Positions 59,300 to 64,000 of a stretch of DNA of 64,000 bases are shown here, piece by piece. Made by a program: the position numbers and the translations under genes. This stretch comes from Alistipes sp. (GTDB lineage: Bacteria > Bacteroidota > Bacteroidia > Bacteroidales > Rikenellaceae). The first letter of the stretch is position 1. Each line of letters begins with the position of its first letter. The notes below the pieces were generated by a model. The model was not told the DNA's origin. It ran no database searches and saw nothing but the letters and a program-made list of their open reading frames with translations. The stretch is from contig JAFQRH010000019.1 of the NCBI GenBank assembly GCA_017410165.1, forward strand, positions 186,001-250,000, in the 5' to 3' direction.

Positions 59300-62200
59300 T
59301 TACTCCGCAAAGTTGTATGGCTCGATTGCATCGGCATACTCGACCCAATTTTGCTTTGCTTTATATGCATCAACCGATGCTGTCGGTACATAAATTTTGC
59401 GGTCGGAGGCGTTGAAGTCGAATACATAAACACCGTTCAAACTTGGCGGCGTAGTTGGCTTGCAATATACTGTTTTCAGTGCATCGCAACTGTAAAATAC
59501 ATCCTCTTCAATCACAGTCACGCCATCGGGAATTGTAACACTTGTCAGCGCGTCGCAATCCTGGAATGCACCCTTTCCAATCACAGTCACGCTATTCGGG
59601 ATTGTAACACTTGTCGGCGTGTCGCGATTGTAGAATGCATAAGATCCAATCGTCGTCACATCGCCATCAAAGGTTATTACGCCAACTCCATTTTTGTAGG
59701 TGTTAGATACGATATTTGCACCGAATGTTTGCATAGCAGTAGCAATGCTATTATATTTGCCACTATATGGCTCGACAATATTGCCATCCGAAGATGTGTA
59801 CCAAATCTGGTTGCTTGGAATCGGCATAGCAACTATTGCATCGGCATACTCGCTCCAGCGCGATGCTGCTTTATATGCATCAACCGATGCTGTCGGTACA
59901 TAAATTTTGCGGTCGGAAGAGTTGTTGTCGAATACAGAACTATTGCCCAAACTTGGCGGCGTAGTTGGTTTGCAATATACCTCTTTCAGCGCGTCGCAAT
60001 TGTAGAATGCATAACTTCCAATCGTCGTCACGCTATCTGGGATTGTAACACTTGTCAGCGCGTCGCAATCTCTGAATGCAGAAATTACAATCATCGTCAC
60101 GCTATTCGGGATTGTAACACTTGTCAGCGCGGAGCAGTATCTGAATGCAGAATCTCCAATCGTCGTCACGCTATTTGGGATTGTATATTCGGTTAATCCG
60201 GCAGGTGCAAAAGAGTTTAATACACCATCCACAATCAAACAACGATTATCTGCCGAAGCAAATTTGCCATAGAACGCTTTCAGCGCGTCGCAACCGCCGA
60301 AAGCCCCCTCTCCAATCGTCGTCACACTATTGGGAATTGTAACACTTGTCAGCGCGTAGCAACAAGATGCGAATGCTTTACTTCCAATCGTCGTCACGCT
60401 ATCCGGGATTGTAACACTTTTCAGCTTGGAGCAATCTGCGAATGCAGAAATTCCAATCGTCGTTACGCTATTTCCGATTGTAACACTTGTCAGCTTGTAA
60501 CAACCCCAGAATGCAAAATCTCCAATCGTCATCACGCTATCGGGAATTGTAACACTTGCCAGCGCGTCGCAATTGTAGAATGCCCCCTCTCCAATCGTTT
60601 TCACACTATTTCCAATTATAACACTTGTCAGCGCGTCGCAATATATGAATGCAGTACCTCCAATCGTCGTCACGCTATTTGGAATTGTAACACTTGTCAG
60701 CGCGTTGCAATCGTAGAATGCACAAGATTCAATCTTCGTCACATCCCCATCAAAGGTTATTACGCCAACTCCGTTTTCGTATGTGTTAGAGGTGATATTT
60801 GCACCGAATGTTTGCATAGCAGTAGCATTGCTATTATAGTCGCCACTATATGGCGTGACAACATTGCCATCCGAAGATGTGTACCAAATCTCGTTGCTTG
60901 GAATCGGCATAGCAACAATTGCATCTGCATACTCTTTCCAACCGTCTGCTGCTTTATATGCATCCACTGATGCTGTCGGTACATATATCTTTCTGCCGGA
61001 GGCGTTGCCGTTAAAAGCACTCCAATTCGAACCGATTCTATTTGCTGTTGGCGGAGTAGTTGGCTCGCAATATACCTCTTTCAGCGCGTCGCAATTGTAG
61101 AATGCACGAAATCCAATCGTCGTTACGCTATCAGGGATTGTAATATTTGTCAGCGCGTCGCAACCGCTGAATGCATGATCTCCAATCGTCGTCACACTAT
61201 CTGGTATTGTGACACTTGTCAGCGCGTCGCAACCTTCGAATGCAGCACTTCCAATCGTCGTCACGCTATCTGGGATTGTAACACTTGTCAGCGCGCGGCA
61301 AGAATAGAATGTAGAACCTCCAATCGTCGTCACGCTATTTGGGATTGCAACACTTGTCAGCGCGGAGCAAGAGTCGAATGCACGACCTCCAATCGTCGTC
61401 ACGCTATTTGGGATTGTAACACTTGTCAGCGCGGAACAACCGCAGAATGCACCATCTCCAATCGTCGTTACGCTATCGGGAATTGTAATACTTGTCAGCG
61501 CGGAGCAATCTTCGAATGCACCCTGTTCAATCGTCGTCACGCTATCTCCGATTGTAACACTTTTCAGCGCGTCGCAATTGTAGAATGCACGATATCCAAT
61601 TGTCGTCACGCTATCTGGAATTGTAATACTTGTCAGCGCGCGGCGATTGTAGAATGCCCCCTCTCCAATCGAAGTCACATCTCCATCAAAGGTTATTACG
61701 CCAACTCCATTTTCGTAGGTGTTAGAGGTGATATTTGCACCGAAGAGTTGCATAGCAGTAGCATTGCTATTAAGGTTGCCACTATATGGCTCGACAACAT
61801 TGCCATCCGAAGATGTGTACCAAATTTGGTTGCTTGGAATCGGCATTTCAAGCGTAGCGGATGCCATTGGCAGAATATGGTTGCGCTCGATAGTAATCGT
61901 CTTGTTGGTCGAAATCTCTTTTGTCGAGCCATCGCAGCCATACATCGTAGCGGTAAAGCCATTCTCGAAGGTTTGCGGAGGCAGAGCGACATAGAATACC
62001 GTAGGTGTTTCGGAGTTAAGCGCAACACCATCGCCGCAGTTGAGAGTAACGGAGGTCAGAATGGTGTTGTCGGTTATGATATTGCCACCCATACTGTCCT
62101 CGCCCGATTCGCCCATATCGGATGCTAATGCACACGTGGCATTTTGGGTGTTGATATAGATTTCGCCCGCAACCTGCTCGCCATCGTTGCCTTTCAAGAC

Positions 62201-62728
62201 AATTTTCGACACGTAGCCCGTACCTGTAAACTGCAACTTTATCCAACCGCATACATTCTTGAACGACAACTGCTTGTATTCGCTTTTTGAAACCATAATC
62301 GACGAGCCAATGCCGAAACTATCCTTCAAATATGTCTGCTCGGCAGGCAGAAACGCCTCGACGTCGCCCGTGTTCCAATTAAACCAATAATCTTCGCTGT
62401 AAGGATATACGGCAACAATCTGTGTGGTTTGCTGCGTTGCAACGCCCTCTTCTACGAGTTCGATTGAACCATTCGCATCACCGGTCTCACCGACGAATTG
62501 ATACTTACTGTTAGCGTTCGAGCGATAGAATACCGAAATAAGGTCGCCCTCGGTCCAAACGGGACGGCCATCCTCACCAAGCTGGATACGTGTATCCTCC
62601 TCATCGAACGAAACTTGCAGTTCGTCGGGTGCGGTAGGAATTTCCGGCGCAAGGTCTTGCGTCGTGTCGGTTGTGCAAGCAGCGAACACGACGGTCGCTA
62701 CGAGTGCAAAAAGGAAAAAGCGTTTCAT
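59300..62728 (-). CDS. BspA-like leucine-rich-repeat surface lipoprotein (module 2)
   Basis: 1142 aa. Lipobox VVFAAC (Cys17). Residues about 35-290 form a fimbrillin-like N domain like that of the 861-aa protein: DTRIQLGEDGRPVWTEGDLI, VAVYPYSEDYW. Three blocks each start MPIPSN(Q/E)IWYTSSDGN (about 296, 606 and 968), continue with GVITFDGDVT, carry 23-residue LRR_5 repeats (consensus AFxxCxALTSVTIPxSVTTIG; 9, 10 and 3 copies, 22 in all), and close with YCxPTTPP and RKIYVPTASVDAYKA. BspA-type LRRs bind host matrix or other bacteria. A 50-codon ORF ends 18 bases upstream in the same direction. Confidence 0.88.
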   Translation of the reverse strand: MKRFFLFALVATVVFAACTTDTTQDLAPEIPTAPDELQVSFDEEDTRIQLGEDGRPVWTEGDLISVFYRSNANSKYQFVGETGDANGSIELVEEGVATQQTTQIVAVYPYSEDYWFNWNTGDVEAFLPAEQTYLKDSFGIGSSIMVSKSEYKQLSFKNVCGWIKLQFTGTGYVSKIVLKGNDGEQVAGEIYINTQNATCALASDMGESGEDSMGGNIITDNTILTSVTLNCGDGVALNSETPTVFYVALPPQTFENGFTATMYGCDGSTKEISTNKTITIERNHILPMASATLEMPIPSNQIWYTSSDGNVVEPYSGNLNSNATAMQLFGANITSNTYENGVGVITFDGDVTSIGEGAFYNRRALTSITIPDSVTTIGYRAFYNCDALKSVTIGDSVTTIEQGAFEDCSALTSITIPDSVTTIGDGAFCGCSALTSVTIPNSVTTIGGRAFDSCSALTSVAIPNSVTTIGGSTFYSCRALTSVTIPDSVTTIGSAAFEGCDALTSVTIPDSVTTIGDHAFSGCDALTNITIPDSVTTIGFRAFYNCDALKEVYCEPTTPPTANRIGSNWSAFNGNASGRKIYVPTASVDAYKAADGWKEYADAIVAMPIPSNEIWYTSSDGNVVTPYSGDYNSNATAMQTFGANITSNTYENGVGVITFDGDVTKIESCAFYDCNALTSVTIPNSVTTIGGTAFIYCDALTSVIIGNSVKTIGEGAFYNCDALASVTIPDSVMTIGDFAFWGCYKLTSVTIGNSVTTIGISAFADCSKLKSVTIPDSVTTIGSKAFASCCYALTSVTIPNSVTTIGEGAFGGCDALKAFYGKFASADNRCLIVDGVLNSFAPAGLTEYTIPNSVTTIGDSAFRYCSALTSVTIPNSVTMIVISAFRDCDALTSVTIPDSVTTIGSYAFYNCDALKEVYCKPTTPPSLGNSSVFDNNSSDRKIYVPTASVDAYKAASRWSEYADAIVAMPIPSNQIWYTSSDGNIVEPYSGKYNSIATAMQTFGANIVSNTYKNGVGVITFDGDVTTIGSYAFYNRDTPTSVTIPNSVTVIGKGAFQDCDALTSVTIPDGVTVIEEDVFYSCDALKTVYCKPTTPPSLNGVYVFDFNASDRKIYVPTASVDAYKAKQNWVEYADAIEPYNFAE
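59480..61700. repeat. 69-bp tandem repeats encoding the LRRs
   Basis: Three blocks of near-identical 69-bp units, each containing ATCGTCGTCACGCTAT-like and GTAACACTTGTCAGCGCG strings, with longer (about 1.08 kb) block-level repeats. Suited to unequal recombination and hard to assemble from short reads. Confidence 0.9.
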
Positions 62729-62746
62729 CTTATCTGTTTTTTTGTT

Positions 62747-62899
62747 TTACTCTTCGATAAATTCGTCTGCCGGTCGAGCCGTCCAACCCTGCTCGGGATC
62801 GACAACCGGAATTTCGAGCGAAGCACCGAAGCCGCGCTCGGCGTGCAACGCAACGCTGTGTAGCGTTGGTGCGAGGTAGTGTTTTTGTGTATGTTTCAT
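62747..62899 (-). CDS. Small ORF preceding the BspA-like gene (50 aa)
   Basis: ATG (62899) to TAA (62747); the frame is open further upstream, but the -7 element at 62968-62975 rules out the longer start. It reads MKHTQKHYLAPTLHSVALHA, then ERGFGASLEIPVVDPEQGW and ends PADEFIEE. It shares the APT-(hydrophobic), (E)xGF(G/S)ASL and acidic, Trp-containing tail with the 48-aa ORF at 23061-23207, and like it directly precedes a fimbrillin-N lipoprotein. No signal peptide. Function unknown. Confidence 0.65.
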   Translation of the reverse strand: MKHTQKHYLAPTLHSVALHAERGFGASLEIPVVDPEQGWTARPADEFIEE

Positions 62900-62967
62900 T
62901 GCAAATAATTGATTATCAACGACCCTACCCCGAATTTTTCGGGAGAGGATTGGGTATTTCTGTGTGA

Positions 62968-62975
62968 CAAATGTA
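62968..62975 (-). promoter_or_regulatory. -7 element of the small ORF/BspA pair
   Basis: TACATTTG on the minus strand, about 69 bp before the small ORF. Confidence 0.5.
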
Positions 62976-63010
62976 CGAAAAAATATCGAAAGGTGTTCTT
63001 CGCAACACAC

Positions 63011-63046
63011 AAAAAACATCTGCCCACCCTTTCGGGAGAGCAGATG
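63011..63046 (-). terminator. Terminator of apt
   Basis: CATCTGC (63017-63023) pairs with GCAGATG (63040-63046), inner CCC/GGG, and a T run on the minus strand. Confidence 0.7.
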
Positions 63047-63064
63047 CTCGGTTTTCGGGGAGAT

Positions 63065-63108
63065 ATTATGGCTAAATATCCATCAAATTATGGCTAAATA
63101 TCCATCAA
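63065..63108. repeat. Perfect 22-bp tandem duplication at the end of apt
   Basis: ATTATGGCTAAATATCCATC plus AA, present twice in direct succession. The second copy contains the apt stop codon. Confidence 0.9.
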
Positions 63109-63657
63109 AGTTGTGACCGGTGCAATCTTTTCGAGTCGCTCGCGACCACCGATTTCCGGAATGCCGACCAAGAAGACAAACTCCTTGATACGCACGCCAT
63201 ACGGCTTGCCGTTGCGATAGACGGTCAGCTGTTCGAGCGAACGCGCAACGCCCTCGGCCGTGCCACCCGTAGCCAACACGTCGTCGAGAATCGTCACCTC
63301 GAATACGTCGCCCGTCGGAACACCCGCCGCGATGTCGCTCAATCGGTAGTAGAGTTTGTCAAAACCGTACTCCTTCTCGATGCGCACCTCAATCAAATCG
63401 CCATCGTTGAACGGCAACTTGCCGCTCTTACGCATCGGAATAATGTTCTCGACCGTGCTGTTAGGAGTCGAGAGCAGTGGCGCAGCAAAGAGAAATGCGC
63501 GCGCCTCGGGAGCCGCCACGTTTGGTGCGGTGGTTGCCTTATTGAGTGCCTCGATAACCTCGCCGAACGCTGCACGCGATTGCAGGAACGGGATAATGTC
63601 GATAAAGTTGATACCCTCCTTCGGGAAATTCTTATAAAATTTCAGTGTTTCGATCAT
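63094..63657 (-). CDS. apt: Adenine phosphoribosyltransferase-like protein
   Basis: 187 aa. Segments of the APRT family: FPKEGINFIDIIPFLQ, APEARAFLFAAPLL, IIPMRKSGKLPF and the PRPP-binding loop VTILDDVLATGGTAEG. It converts adenine plus PRPP to AMP in purine salvage. Slight deviations from classical APRT (the PRPP loop has DDVLATGGT, as expected) are minor. The stop lies in a 22-bp duplicated stretch. Confidence 0.9.
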   Translation of the reverse strand: MIETLKFYKNFPKEGINFIDIIPFLQSRAAFGEVIEALNKATTAPNVAAPEARAFLFAAPLLSTPNSTVENIIPMRKSGKLPFNDGDLIEVRIEKEYGFDKLYYRLSDIAAGVPTGDVFEVTILDDVLATGGTAEGVARSLEQLTVYRNGKPYGVRIKEFVFLVGIPEIGGRERLEKIAPVTTLMDI

Positions 63658-63711
63658 AATCGCTTATAATTTGTGTGGTCTGTTCGCGGTCTAAATGCGC
63701 CGACGAACTCG

Positions 63712-63742
63712 CAAATATAGTAAACTCTTTGCAAATCACAAA
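63712..63742 (-). promoter_or_regulatory. Promoter of apt
   Basis: On the minus strand, TTTG (63739-63742), 19-bp spacer, TATATTTG (63712-63719). The -33 element overlaps the end of the upstream gene. Confidence 0.7.
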
Positions 63743-64000
63743 ACTTTCATCATTCGTTTGCGGTGCTCTGCGAATGCGGCATCCGCTTTGGCGTTGAAAG
63801 CATCGATGTCGGCCGGCATCGTCTTCGGGTACTTGAAGCGCGTGCGTACGCCCAATGCACGCAATACGACATCTTTCTCTACGCGATAGTATTTTCCGCT
63901 CTTGGTGTACGCCTTCTGCGTGAAGTGGTGACCGAGGTCGAACATCTCGCGCGTTGCGATGCACTTCGGTAAGCGGTTGCCCGACTCAACCCATACCGGA
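63736..64000 (-). CDS. C-terminal end of an unidentified gene, cut by window edge
   Basis: 87 residues are visible (PVWVESGNRLPKCIATREMF... to ...AEHRKRMMKVL) and the frame continues past base 64000, so internal Met residues are not starts. It contains a cluster of basic residues (KSGKYYRVEKDVVLRALGVR) and a helical, Ala-rich C-terminus. No family is recognised from this fragment. Confidence 0.7.
   Translation of the reverse strand, partial: PVWVESGNRLPKCIATREMFDLGHHFTQKAYTKSGKYYRVEKDVVLRALGVRTRFKYPKTMPADIDAFNAKADAAFAEHRKRMMKVL

Noticed and set aside
59480..61700. CRISPR-like regularly spaced repeats
   Set aside because: The 69-bp units have no unique spacers and translate into a continuous leucine-rich-repeat protein.

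Overview
The window looks like the chromosome of a Bacteroidales bacterium, most likely Alistipes/Rikenellaceae-like; the genus is an inference from gene content and base composition, not from a search. Evidence: promoters of the Bacteroidetes type (TAnnTTTG at -7, TTTG 19-21 bp upstream), a MurF-alanine racemase fusion, fimbrillin-like surface lipoproteins, a DUF4923 protein, a BACON-like domain, an rseC-rnfBCDGEA cluster and a long IleRS with a PSANGMPGIHH signature. Coding DNA is moderately GC-rich and intergenic DNA is AT-rich. There is no rRNA, no CRISPR array, no transposase and no prophage.

Layout: 1-4.6 kb holds a truncated secreted nuclease, an intergenic repeat, a tiny membrane ORF, a DUF4923 protein and an AsmA-like protein. 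4.7-11.9 kb (minus) is nadE-rseC-rnfBCDGEA, an ion-pumping ferredoxin:NAD oxidoreductase next to NAD synthesis. 12.1-17.4 kb has a GH13 glucosidase, then a polysaccharide-export lipoprotein, a Wzc-type tyrosine kinase and a small HAD-like protein. 17.4-23.2 kb has pyrophosphatase, a second copy of the intergenic repeat, a secreted FAD oxidoreductase and a small-ORF/fimbrillin-lipoprotein pair. 23.4-29.8 kb (minus) is one long operon grpE-dnaJ-TM protein-mutL-rhomboid-EEP phosphatase-YhcH. 29.9-41.6 kb is envelope-centred: lptD diverges from a SPOR amidase, mlaD, mutS2, murF-alr, a methyltransferase and an acid phosphatase. 41.9-48.5 kb: namZ, prfB (read through a programmed +1 frameshift), a C_GCAxxG_C_C protein, an EamA transporter, a YrdC protein, yebC and galK. 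48.5-55.6 kb: tRNA-Leu(CAG), coaD, lpxD, a thioredoxin-like lipoprotein, ruvC, clpA and a DksA/TraR protein. 55.7-64 kb: ileS, a 22-repeat BspA-like lipoprotein with its small upstream ORF, apt and a gene cut by the window edge.

No complete new defence or biosynthetic system was seen. The most unusual items are: (i) two parallel modules in which an ORF of about 50 codons immediately precedes a large fimbrillin-N surface lipoprotein; (ii) a NadE whose glutaminase domain lacks the nucleophilic Cys; (iii) two families of repeated intergenic elements, one MITE-like with 14-bp perfect terminal inverted repeats; (iv) an inverted copy of the tRNA-Leu 3' end around its terminator, next to a cloverleaf-like non-coding element; (v) a 20-bp perfect palindrome overlapping the amidase promoter.
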